From the NCBI GenBank assembly GCA_964463245.1, contig CAYXBU010000001.1, forward strand, positions 1 through 64,000: a DNA stretch of 64,000 nucleotides, written 5' to 3'. The notes below the pieces were generated by a model. It made no database searches and was not told where the DNA came from. It worked only from the letters and a program-made list of their open reading frames with translations. The stretch is from CAMEON01 sp964463245 (GTDB taxonomy: Bacteria > Bacillota > Clostridia > Oscillospirales > CAG-272). The translations under genes were made by a program, and so were the position numbers. Below, piece after piece: positions 34,203 to 43,203 of this stretch (the stretch's first letter is position 1; the number at the start of each line of letters is the position of its first letter).

Positions 34203-35669
34203 ATGGATATGATCAAGTATATCGTCAAGAGATTGCTCTTGTCGTTGCTCATCCTGTTCGGTGTCTCGGTCATCATCTTCTCGCTGGCGCGCATGATGCC
34301 GACCGACTATGTGGATAATCAGTATTCCTCGGCGGTCGCACAGGGCACCATGCGCCAAGAGGATGTGGATCGCATCAAGGAGCTGTATGGCCTTGCCATG
34401 CCGGACGCGTACCTCCACATGACGGTGGGGGACGGAAGCCGCTTTGCGGGGACGAGATTCACCAAGAACACCAAGACCGTGACCTATGAAGAGGATGTCG
34501 CCCTCGGCAGTCTCAGCTACGCGGAGTGGTATGAGGGCTCCTACGACGGCGCGGATGACACCCGCCTGATCCTGTATGCCGACGGCCGCTTCGAGCTGGG
34601 TACGGTCGACTTCAAAGGCGTGTATGTCGCCGACGAGACAGGGACTTCCGAGACGGCCGGCGAGACAGCTTCGGCGACCGGGGAGACCGAGACCGAGGAC
34701 AGCCTGTTCATGCTGGACGAGACCTTTACGGTGGTCGAGCGCGGCACCTATCGCCTGACCGGCGAGGACGGGGACAATACCGTCCTGCGGCAGGTGGTGT
34801 TCACGGCGGAGGACGGCAGCGAGTGGGAGGTCGGGGCGGCCTTCAGCACCGCGACCTTCCTGGATAAGGCGGGAGCCATCCTCGGCAGTTACTTTGATTG
34901 GCTGTTCAACGTCCTGCGGGGCGACTTAGGTATGTCCTTCAAGTATAAGCGTCCCGTCAAGGACGTGATCTTCCAGAATATGGGCATCTCCTTTGCCATC
35001 GCCTTCGTGGCGACGATCCTGCAGTTCCTGATCTCCATCCCGCTGGGCATCAAGGCCGCTACCCACCAGTACGGCGTGGTGGACTACAGCGTGACGGTCT
35101 TCTCCTTAACCGGTATCAGCCTGCCCACCTTCTTCTTGGCGGCACTGGTCATCCGCTTGTTCGCGGTACAGCTGGGGTGGTTCGAGGTCGGCGGTATTGC
35201 CTCGGCCTCCCTGCCTATGGATGCGACCTGGCTGGAGCGGCTGGGGGATACCCTCTGGCATATGGTGCTGCCCATGTTCGTGCTGGTGGTGCTGTCCATC
35301 GGCTCCCTCATGCGCTATACCCGTACCAACACGCTGGAGGCACTCAACGCCGACTACGTGCGTACGGCGCGGGCAAAGGGTCTGACCGAGCACACCGTCA
35401 TCTACAAGCATGCCTTCCGCAACACCATGATCCCGCTGGTCACCATGATGGCGGGCATCCTGCCCAGCCTCTTCGGCGGTGCCATGATCACCGAGACGGT
35501 CTTCAGCATCCCCGGCATCGGCAAGATGGCCTACGATGCGCTGGTGGTGGCAGATATCCCGTTCATCATGGGTTACAATATTTTCATTGCGATCCTGACC
35601 ATCATCGGCACGCTCTTGAGCGACTTGATGTATGCCGTTGTGGATCCGCGTGTCAAGCTTGGAAAGTAA
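34203..35669 (+). CDS. oppB: Oligopeptide ABC transporter permease OppB with large extracytoplasmic insertion
   Basis: Membrane permease of the binding-protein-dependent family. The N-terminus MIKYIVKRLLLSLLILFGVSVIIF is the usual OppB/DppB first membrane segment (here residues 3 to about 28) and the C-terminal half has the EAA motif region (ARAKGLTEHTVIYKHAFRN). At 488 residues it is about 150 longer than normal. The extra residues lie in the periplasm-facing loop between membrane segments 1 and 2 (about 70-215). They are beta-rich and acidic (LILYADGRFELG, ERGTYRLTGEDG) with a Thr/Glu-rich centre, resembling the repeat modules of the lipoproteins nearby. ATG 34203 is chosen by the conserved N-terminus. 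Confidence 0.93.
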   Translation: MDMIKYIVKRLLLSLLILFGVSVIIFSLARMMPTDYVDNQYSSAVAQGTMRQEDVDRIKELYGLAMPDAYLHMTVGDGSRFAGTRFTKNTKTVTYEEDVALGSLSYAEWYEGSYDGADDTRLILYADGRFELGTVDFKGVYVADETGTSETAGETASATGETETEDSLFMLDETFTVVERGTYRLTGEDGDNTVLRQVVFTAEDGSEWEVGAAFSTATFLDKAGAILGSYFDWLFNVLRGDLGMSFKYKRPVKDVIFQNMGISFAIAFVATILQFLISIPLGIKAATHQYGVVDYSVTVFSLTGISLPTFFLAALVIRLFAVQLGWFEVGGIASASLPMDATWLERLGDTLWHMVLPMFVLVVLSIGSLMRYTRTNTLEALNADYVRTARAKGLTEHTVIYKHAFRNTMIPLVTMMAGILPSLFGGAMITETVFSIPGIGKMAYDALVVADIPFIMGYNIFIAILTIIGTLLSDLMYAVVDPRVKLGK

Positions 35670-35681
35670 AGGAGGTGCCGT

Positions 35682-36731
35682 ATGAGTTTGGAACAAACCG
35701 AAAAAGACTTACAGACGGCAGCTCCCGATACCGAGCCCTCCAACGAGGAGATCGGCGCACGGACACTCAGCCCGGGACGGCTGGTGCTCAAGCGGTTCTT
35801 CCGCTCAAAGCTGTCCATGGCGGGACTCATCATCCTGGCGGCACTCTTTCTGGTCTCCTTTGCGGGGCCTCTGTTCGACTTCCTGCCCTTCGTCTGGGGG
35901 GAGAAGGAGGCGGACGAGTCCAATCCCGTCGAGGAGGTGCACGGCACCCTCGTGGAGGAGCCTTCCTTTGGCGAGGAGCCGGTCTGGATCCTGCATTACA
36001 GCTACCCGACCAACTACTTACAGCCGTCCGCAGACCACCTGCTGGGCACCGACGACAAGGGCTTTGACGTCTTCTCCCGCCTGATGTACGGCGGGCGGGT
36101 CTCCCTGACGGTCGGCTTCGTGGTCATCATTCTGGAGACCGTGCTGGGGGTGTTCTTAGGCGGTCTGGCGGGCTACTTTGGGAAATGGGTGGATCAGATC
36201 ATCATGCGGATCGTGGACATCTTCAACTGCGTGCCCACCATGCCCATGATGATGATCGTCGGCGTGGCTTTGGACAAACGCGACATCTCGGGGCCTGCCA
36301 AGCTGTATATCCTGATGGCTATGCTGACCCTGTTCGGCTGGGCGGGGACGGCGCGGCTGGTGCGCGGGCAGATCCTCTCCCTGCGGGAGCAGGACTTCAT
36401 GCTCAGCGCCGAGGCCAGCGGTCTGACGGTCGGGCGCAAGATATTCAAGCATCTGATCCCCAATGTCATGCCGCAGCTGATCGTGTCCATGACGCTGGGT
36501 CTGGGCGGCATCATCCTGACCGAGGCGACCCTGGGATACCTCGGCATCGGTCTGCCCGCCGAGTATGCCACCTGGGGCAACATGATCAACGCCGCCGCCA
36601 ATAATACGGCACTGGTCTACTACCCCAATCTGTGGATCGCGCCGGGTGTGTGTATCGTGCTGGCGGTGCTGGCATTCAACTTTGTCGGGGATGGTCTGCG
36701 GGATGCGATCGACCCCAAGTCGAGGAGGTGA
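35682..36731 (+). CDS. oppC: Oligopeptide ABC transporter permease OppC
   Basis: Second permease subunit, 349 residues. An N-terminal cytoplasmic segment of about 40 residues leads to membrane segment 1 (LSMAGLIILAALFLVSFAGPL). A moderate extracytoplasmic loop with HLLGTDDKGFDVFSRLMYGGR, the OppC/DppC signature, precedes the five-segment core with the EAA loop (AEASGLTVGRKIFKHLIPN). GGAGGT is six bases before the ATG. Twelve bases separate it from oppB. It pairs with OppB to form the channel. Confidence 0.95.
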   Translation: MSLEQTEKDLQTAAPDTEPSNEEIGARTLSPGRLVLKRFFRSKLSMAGLIILAALFLVSFAGPLFDFLPFVWGEKEADESNPVEEVHGTLVEEPSFGEEPVWILHYSYPTNYLQPSADHLLGTDDKGFDVFSRLMYGGRVSLTVGFVVIILETVLGVFLGGLAGYFGKWVDQIIMRIVDIFNCVPTMPMMMIVGVALDKRDISGPAKLYILMAMLTLFGWAGTARLVRGQILSLREQDFMLSAEASGLTVGRKIFKHLIPNVMPQLIVSMTLGLGGIILTEATLGYLGIGLPAEYATWGNMINAAANNTALVYYPNLWIAPGVCIVLAVLAFNFVGDGLRDAIDPKSRR

Positions 36732-36736
36732 GCGGG

Positions 36737-37918
36737 ATGGCAGGAACCACCGAAAAGAACCAACATTATATTACTGCCAAGGAGTCCCGCACCATTGCCC
36801 GCTCCAACCGCCGCGAGATCCGACGGCTGCAAAAGCTGCGTAAGAGCTACCGCCGCGCCGACTGCGTGACCGAGATGAAGGATCCGCGTAATGTGGTGGA
36901 GTTTGATGATCTGCATACCTATTTCTTTACCGATAACGGCACGGTCAAGGCGGTCAACGGTGTGACCTTCTCCATCCCCGAGGGGTCTACCGTAGGTGTG
37001 GTGGGCGAGTCGGGGTGCGGCAAGTCGGTCACCAGCCTCTCGCTCATGCAGCTGGTGCAGGGACCGATGGGGCAGGTGGTCAGCGGGAGCATCCGCTTTC
37101 GCTCCACCGTGCGGGACGAGTCCGGCATCCACGAGGAGGTGCTGGACTTAGCCAAGCTCCCGGTGGCGGATATGGCGGCCATTCGCGGTCGGGAGGTCTC
37201 CATGATCTTCCAGGAGCCCATGACCAGCCTCAATCCGGTGTTCACTATCGGCAACCAGCTGGACGAGGTGACCCTGCGCCATGTGGAGGGAGCTACACGC
37301 CAGTCGGCACGGGACAAGAGCCTGGAGATGCTGCGCCTGGTGGGCATAGCCATGCCGGAGCACGTCTATGACTCCTACCCGCACCAGCTCTCGGGCGGTA
37401 TGCGCCAGCGGGTCATGATCGCCATGGCACTCTGCTGCAACCCCAAACTCATCATTGCCGATGAGCCGACCACCGCGCTGGATGTGACCATACAGGCGCA
37501 GATCCTCGACCTTCTGCGGGAGGTCAAGGACAAGATCAGCGGGAGCATCATGCTCATCACGCATGATCTGGGTGTGATCGCCGAGATGGTGGACTATGTG
37601 GTGGTCATGTACGCGGGACGGGTGGTGGAGCAGGGAACCGTGCAGGAGATCTTCAAGAACCCCCTGCATCCCTACACCATCGGCCTGCAAAAGAGCAAGC
37701 CGGTCGTGGGCAAGAGCGTGGATCGCCTTTACAGCATCCCCGGCAATGTCCCCAACCCCATCAATATGCTGCCGCATTGCTATTTCCGCGACCGCTGTGC
37801 CGCGCGGTGTGATGCCTGCCGCGGGGAGTACCCGCCCATGGTGCAGGTGTCCCCCACTCATTTCGTGGCCTGCTATCGGGCAGAGACCCCGACGGACAGG
37901 GAGGAGACGACGACATGA
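36737..37918 (+). CDS. oppD: Oligopeptide ABC transporter ATP-binding protein OppD
   Basis: ATPase subunit of 393 residues. Walker A is GESGCGKSV, the signature is LSGGMRQRV, Walker B is LIIADEPTTALD and the H-loop is ITHDLG. The C-terminal oligopeptide/dipeptide region contains CRGEYPPM with cysteines resembling the iron-sulphur-binding tail of DppD-like subunits (CYFRDRCAARCDAC). An extra basic N-terminal segment of about 50 residues (rich in Arg/Lys, e.g. RSNRREIRRLQKLRK) precedes the ATPase domain and is not usual. Start 36737 has GAGGTGA upstream; it overlaps nothing but lies five bases after the oppC stop. It shares a four-base overlap with oppF. Confidence 0.95.
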   Translation: MAGTTEKNQHYITAKESRTIARSNRREIRRLQKLRKSYRRADCVTEMKDPRNVVEFDDLHTYFFTDNGTVKAVNGVTFSIPEGSTVGVVGESGCGKSVTSLSLMQLVQGPMGQVVSGSIRFRSTVRDESGIHEEVLDLAKLPVADMAAIRGREVSMIFQEPMTSLNPVFTIGNQLDEVTLRHVEGATRQSARDKSLEMLRLVGIAMPEHVYDSYPHQLSGGMRQRVMIAMALCCNPKLIIADEPTTALDVTIQAQILDLLREVKDKISGSIMLITHDLGVIAEMVDYVVVMYAGRVVEQGTVQEIFKNPLHPYTIGLQKSKPVVGKSVDRLYSIPGNVPNPINMLPHCYFRDRCAARCDACRGEYPPMVQVSPTHFVACYRAETPTDREETTT

Positions 37919-38934
37919 ATCAAAAGAAGCTACTGACTCCCGAGGAGGGTGCGCCCCATCTGCTGGAGGTCAAGAACCTCAAGAAGTATTTCCCCATCAA
38001 GAAGGCTCTGCGGGAGGCGGATTCGGTCTACCTCAAGGCGGTGGATGACGTGTCCCTGACGCTGGATGCCGGCAAGACAGTGGGCATCGTGGGGGAGTCC
38101 GGGTGCGGCAAGAGCACCCTCGGGCGTACCATCCTGCGGCTCTATGAGCCGACGGCGGGGGAGATCATCTTCGACGGAAAGCACATCGAGTCCCTCAAGG
38201 GGGAGCCGCTCAGGCGGATGCGCCCCGGCTTCCAGATGATCTTTCAGGATCCCTACTCCTCCCTCTCCCCCCGCATGACGGTAGGCGAGATCGTCTCCGA
38301 GGCGGTGCGCCAGCATAAGATCGTGCCGCGGGCTGACCTGCGGGACTATGTGCTGGACATGATGCAGAAGTGCGGCCTGCAGGCGCACCACTATGACCGT
38401 TACCCCCATGAGTTCTCGGGTGGACAGCGACAGCGCATCTGCATCGTCAAGGCATTGGCACTCCGTCCCAAGCTGATCATCTGTGACGAGCCGGTCTCGG
38501 CTCTGGATGTGTCCATTCAGGCGCAGGTCATCAACCTGCTCAAGGATATGCAGGAGCAACAGGGACAGGCCTACATCTTCATCTCCCACGACCTGTCGGT
38601 GGTGGAGCACATTTCGGACGAGGTCGGGGTCATGTACCTCGGCTCCGTGGTGGAGTACGGGTCGAAGGACGACCTGTTCGCCGAGCCGCTCCACCCCTAT
38701 ACCAAGGCACTCTTTTCGGCGGTGCCCATTCCCGACCCCGATGTCAAGATCAAGCGCATCCATTTAAGTGGGGACATTCCCTCCCCGGCCAACCCGCCGA
38801 GCGGATGCAAGTTCCACACGCGGTGCCCCGACTGCCGTGAGGTCTGCCGTCAGCAGGCTCCCGTCATGCGGGACATGGGCGGCGGACACACGGTGGCCTG
38901 CCACCTCTATGACGACCTGCCCGCCAAGGAATGA
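37915..38934 (+). CDS. oppF: Oligopeptide ABC transporter ATP-binding protein OppF
   Basis: Second ATPase subunit, 339 residues. Walker A GESGCGKSTLGR, signature FSGGQRQRI, Walker B LIICDEPVSALD and H-loop ISHDLS are all present. The C-terminal oligopeptide-transporter region has LSGDIPSPANPPSGCKFHTRC, here also with a Cys-rich tail (FHTRCPDCREVC). The start codon overlaps the oppD stop by four bases (ATGA), indicating translational coupling. It completes a full OppABCDF importer. Confidence 0.96.
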   Translation: MNQKKLLTPEEGAPHLLEVKNLKKYFPIKKALREADSVYLKAVDDVSLTLDAGKTVGIVGESGCGKSTLGRTILRLYEPTAGEIIFDGKHIESLKGEPLRRMRPGFQMIFQDPYSSLSPRMTVGEIVSEAVRQHKIVPRADLRDYVLDMMQKCGLQAHHYDRYPHEFSGGQRQRICIVKALALRPKLIICDEPVSALDVSIQAQVINLLKDMQEQQGQAYIFISHDLSVVEHISDEVGVMYLGSVVEYGSKDDLFAEPLHPYTKALFSAVPIPDPDVKIKRIHLSGDIPSPANPPSGCKFHTRCPDCREVCRQQAPVMRDMGGGHTVACHLYDDLPAKE

Positions 38935-38986
38935 CCCCCGTACCGCATACCCCATTCTGCGCATATACCGGAAAAGGATACATACC

Positions 38987-41900
38987 ATGAACCGAAACAG
39001 ATTTCTTGCAGCCCTGTTTGCAACTCTGCTCTGCGTCTGCCTGCTTCTGACCGCCTGCGGCGGGGACGGGGGCGAGAGCGGCTCTGCGACCGAGGACACC
39101 GAGGCACCCGCCGCATCCGAGACCGACACGGTCGGAGTCGAGACCGACACCCGACCGGGCGAGGATGCAACTTCGACCGAGGACAACAACGAGACCGAGT
39201 CCGAGCGGCCGCCCGAGAGCGGCACTGTGACCGTGACCTACCGCTACGGCAACGGGGAGACCGACACGGTCATCACCCTGCCGACGGGCAGTCGGGCGGT
39301 CGAGCCGAACGACCCCGTATGGGACGGCCATACCTTCCGCTTCTGGGCGCGGGAGGGAGAGGAGACCGCCTATGATTTCAACAGCATTCCGAGCATCGAC
39401 CTTGTCCTGGTAGCCGTCTGGGAGACGGGGGGCGGCGAGACTGTCCGTCTGCGCTGGAGCGAGGACGAGGTCGCCTCCTTCCTGTTCGATGGCACGACTC
39501 CGAGACAGGCCACCGTCGGCGAGACCCTGCGCTTCCGCCTGTGGGTCTCTCCCTACTATACCGGAGAACCGGTCGTGACGGCGGGGGATCAGACCGCTAC
39601 CCTGGGCGAGGACGGCTACTACAGCTTCACCGTCCGTGAGGCGGTAACGGTCAGCGTCAGTGGACTGAAGCGGGACATGACCCCGATTCGCGGTCTGGGC
39701 ACCGAGAAGAGCCCGTACATCGTCACCTCGGCCTCCCATCTCAAGATGCTGGCGGATTCCATCGCGGCAGGGGAGGAGAAGTATGTCGAGGCTGTCATCC
39801 GTCTGGATGCCGACGTGGATCTGCGCGGGGAGACCATCTCCCCTATCGGAACCGCGACCAACTGCTTCAGCGGAACCTTTGACGGCAATGGGCACACGGT
39901 CTCGAACTTCCGCGCGGACAGCGCGAACGGCGTGGCAGGCTTCTTCGGCTATGTCGCCGAGGGAACCGTCAAGAACCTGCATATCGACACCTCCTTTACG
40001 GTGGAGGCATCGGATCCTTCCTACAATTATCTCATCGGCGGCGTGGTCGCCTATTGCATCAGCGGCGATATTCAAAACTGCAGCTTTGACGGCTCGGTCA
40101 AGGTGTTCAGCACCCTCGGCGCCGACAATGTCTGCTATGTGGGCGGTATCGTCGGATTCCTGCAGGGCTATGAGACCGACTACACCGGCACCGTGTCCTA
40201 CTGCACGGTGCGGGCGGAGCTGACCTCGGTCGGTGACAGCACCCTGACCGCTATCGGCGGTATCGCGGGTGCCGTGGTGGGTACGGCCGACTCCGCACCG
40301 GCATATATCCACAACACGGTGTTCAGCGGAACCGTCTCGGGCAAGACCGCCGTGGGCGGCGGGATCGCGGGCTACCTGCGAGACCGTGCCGCCATCGCCG
40401 CTTGTCGGAGCGAGGGGAGCATCTCCGCCCGCAACGAGAACGATGTGGCCGCCGCAGGTGCACTGGTCGGTGTCGCCGACAACGAGTCCGCTGTCACGAA
40501 CTGTGTCTCCACGGCCTCGGTAGAGGCGGTCGGAGCGGATGCATCCGCTTATGAGACGGGGGATATTGTCGGGATCCGCTACGCCGATGCCAACGTGGGC
40601 ATCGACTCCCGCAAGTGCGTGATCCTGGACAGTTACTACGCCCCCGACGGCAAGATCGTGATAGACGGGAAGACCTACGACACGTCTCGCCTGTCGGATA
40701 TGACCGCCCTGCTCGGCTGGGCTGAGGCGGATTGGCAGCTCGCAGAGGGGGCTCTGCTCCCGAATGCGGCGGGTGCCGATGAAGTCCGTCTGCCCGTACA
40801 CTTCGAGTTCGGGCGGGACATCACCCTGCCGGGGTTGGACGGTAAGCCCCTGACCCAGAGCCGCGAGACCGTCTCCATTCAGGGCTACGGCCCTCTGTAC
40901 TGGGTGTTTGACGGGAGCGGCATGAACAACTTCAAGGCGGACGACGGCTACATCTCCTACGGCTACTTCTTGGACGAGGCCTGCACGCAACGCCTGCCCG
41001 CTTCCATGGTGCTGACCTCCGAGATGACCGTGTATGTCGGCTTTGCGGATTACAGCGGCATCGCGGGTGAGTACTACGCCGTCTTTGGGGACGAGGAGGT
41101 CAAGCTGACCTTTGACGACAACGGCAAGATGACCATGTTCGCGTCGGGGCGGCTGGCATCCTATGTATACGTATTCAACGGCGAGCACGTGCTCATCCGT
41201 GACAGCTACTTCGCCTACCTGGCGTACCCCTCCCTGGTCGGGAAGGGCTACGACCTGACCACCGACTGCTACGCCGACCCGGAGGGGCAGGCTCTGGTGC
41301 TGTACGATCACCTGTTCTTCGCCAAGGAGAACGGTCTGGAGGTGCGCGCCGGGCGGGAGAATGCCGCCATGGGAACCTGGTACACCGAGGACGGCGACAC
41401 CTACACCTTCCTTTCGGACGGCACGGGAAGCCTGTCGAGCGGCGGGGGCTTTACCTACACCTGCACCAACCGCACCGTGACCCTCAAGCTGGGCACGACA
41501 CAGATCGTGGCAAGCATTTCGGCGGACGGCCTCTCTATGACCTCGGCGGATCGCCGCGTGGAGCTGTTCCGCACGGATGCCTTTGCGGGGACATGGGAGT
41601 CGGATTTCGCCACCCGCTCCGAGCTGGTGGTGGACGGTCGGGGGACCCTGACCCTGAACGGGCAGAGCTACCCGTACACCGTGGCCGACGGTGTCCTCTC
41701 CTTCGCGGGCGGGACGCTGACCTATGATCCGGACGGCCTGCCGATCTTTACCGCCACCGACGGCACCGAGACGGTGTACGGTCGGGAGGGCAGCTTCATC
41801 GGCGTGTGGTACGAGACCTGGCTGGACTACCGTATGGAGCTGTACGGCATCGGCAAGGACGGCTACGGCTATGGCACCGACAGCAACGGCGTGACCTTCA

Positions 41901-43177
41901 CCTATGTGGTGGAGCGTAGCGAGGACGGCTCGCTGTCGGTGAGTATGTACTACCGCACGACCCTGTACGGCCTGTTCAATCTGGCGACCTCCCAAGAGGA
42001 CGGAAGCGAACTGCTCTTCCTGGCGGTCTGGACGGCGGCCTCGGGTATGCTGGTGGACGACTACCAGATGTGCTACATGGATCCCTTCTGCGGGACGTGG
42101 CACACCGAGGACGGCTTGACGCTGGACTTCAACGGTCTGGGCAGCTACAACATCGATTTCCATCAGGGCGATATTGACTGGGTCGCCATGGGCTATGTGA
42201 CGGTCAAGCAGAACGGATTTGAGGAGCAGGTGCGCTACACCTACAGCAAGGCCACCGCCACTGCGACCTTTACATGGGGCGGCAAGACCTATACCGTCAC
42301 GCAGAACGGCGGGGTAGTCGAGGTCAACGGCGAGACCGTGCGGGAGCCGGACGGTCTGGAGCAGACCGGATGGCGCACGCCCGACGGCAGTATCCTTCTG
42401 ACCTTCAACGGCAAGAGCCATGTCGGTCTGGGGGAGGCGACCCTGACGGTCGGCGGCGAGAGCATTGCTTACCGCTACGAGCAGGAGCTGACCGAGAACG
42501 GGCAGATCGTGCGCCTCTACACTGAGGACGGTGCCTTGGCATTCACCTTCACGCTGAACGGCGGGACACACGCCCTGCTCGGCGATGCCGAGGGCTACAC
42601 CATGGCCGAGCTGGGGCTGAATCACAAGCTCTTGGGACAGACCTACCTTCTGGGCAACGGCTACGAGCTGGTGGTCGGCACCGATATGACCGCCGATGGC
42701 ATGGTCGTGGGCTATCTGGGGGAGATCGAGTTGACCCTTGTGTATGTGGATCAAACCTACTTGATCCTGTATGCCGAGGACACCTTCCTCTACTATCTGG
42801 GGTGGCTCAGCGAGGACTGCGCCGTGCTGATGGACGAGAGCTTTGATGTGGTCAGTGTCATTTGCCACGACGACGGCCTGCGCGGCACCTATGTGGCGGC
42901 AGACGGCTCGGTTCTGGAGCTGGATGGCCGCAGTGCCGCCGCCGCGTACGTCTACCCGTCCGCCGATCTGACCCGCGAGGAGGACGGCGAGACTCTGCGT
43001 GAGACCCTGACCTATCGCTGTGAGGACGGCACTTATATCCTCTCCGAGATCGACCGCTCGGGCGAGGAGGACGTGCTGGTGGATCGCTGGCTGATATTGA
43101 CCGAGGCGCAGGAGGGCGCGACTGCCTACACCGCCGAGGACGGACGGGTCATCTACCTGTTGCCCGCAGATGCATGA
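38987..43177 (+). CDS. Giant lipoprotein with InlB, GLUG and beta-barrel-like repeats (first)
   Basis: A 1396-residue lipoprotein with lipobox LLTAC (Cys24) and a Glu/Thr/Ser/Pro-rich spacer. In order it shows one InlB B-type repeat (about 75-145, VTVTYRYGNGETDTVIT ... LVLVAVW), a beta-rich part, and a GLUG/right-handed beta-helix region (about 240-540, with ISPIGTATNCFSGTFDGNGHTVSNF and repeated 'GGIAG'). Then follow many repeats that open with GTWYTEDGD, GTWESDF, GVWYETW or GTWHTEDG. It begins 52 bases after oppF, with an AAAAGGA site, and so reads with the transporter. The function is unknown; display of binding domains is plausible. An alternative start is not needed, since the signal peptide begins here. 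Confidence 0.8.
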   Translation: MNRNRFLAALFATLLCVCLLLTACGGDGGESGSATEDTEAPAASETDTVGVETDTRPGEDATSTEDNNETESERPPESGTVTVTYRYGNGETDTVITLPTGSRAVEPNDPVWDGHTFRFWAREGEETAYDFNSIPSIDLVLVAVWETGGGETVRLRWSEDEVASFLFDGTTPRQATVGETLRFRLWVSPYYTGEPVVTAGDQTATLGEDGYYSFTVREAVTVSVSGLKRDMTPIRGLGTEKSPYIVTSASHLKMLADSIAAGEEKYVEAVIRLDADVDLRGETISPIGTATNCFSGTFDGNGHTVSNFRADSANGVAGFFGYVAEGTVKNLHIDTSFTVEASDPSYNYLIGGVVAYCISGDIQNCSFDGSVKVFSTLGADNVCYVGGIVGFLQGYETDYTGTVSYCTVRAELTSVGDSTLTAIGGIAGAVVGTADSAPAYIHNTVFSGTVSGKTAVGGGIAGYLRDRAAIAACRSEGSISARNENDVAAAGALVGVADNESAVTNCVSTASVEAVGADASAYETGDIVGIRYADANVGIDSRKCVILDSYYAPDGKIVIDGKTYDTSRLSDMTALLGWAEADWQLAEGALLPNAAGADEVRLPVHFEFGRDITLPGLDGKPLTQSRETVSIQGYGPLYWVFDGSGMNNFKADDGYISYGYFLDEACTQRLPASMVLTSEMTVYVGFADYSGIAGEYYAVFGDEEVKLTFDDNGKMTMFASGRLASYVYVFNGEHVLIRDSYFAYLAYPSLVGKGYDLTTDCYADPEGQALVLYDHLFFAKENGLEVRAGRENAAMGTWYTEDGDTYTFLSDGTGSLSSGGGFTYTCTNRTVTLKLGTTQIVASISADGLSMTSADRRVELFRTDAFAGTWESDFATRSELVVDGRGTLTLNGQSYPYTVADGVLSFAGGTLTYDPDGLPIFTATDGTETVYGREGSFIGVWYETWLDYRMELYGIGKDGYGYGTDSNGVTFTYVVERSEDGSLSVSMYYRTTLYGLFNLATSQEDGSELLFLAVWTAASGMLVDDYQMCYMDPFCGTWHTEDGLTLDFNGLGSYNIDFHQGDIDWVAMGYVTVKQNGFEEQVRYTYSKATATATFTWGGKTYTVTQNGGVVEVNGETVREPDGLEQTGWRTPDGSILLTFNGKSHVGLGEATLTVGGESIAYRYEQELTENGQIVRLYTEDGALAFTFTLNGGTHALLGDAEGYTMAELGLNHKLLGQTYLLGNGYELVVGTDMTADGMVVGYLGEIELTLVYVDQTYLILYAEDTFLYYLGWLSEDCAVLMDESFDVVSVICHDDGLRGTYVAADGSVLELDGRSAAAAYVYPSADLTREEDGETLRETLTYRCEDGTYILSEIDRSGEEDVLVDRWLILTEAQEGATAYTAEDGRVIYLLPADA

Positions 43178-43203
43178 CGGGCATACGAAACGAGGACGAA
43201 CAT

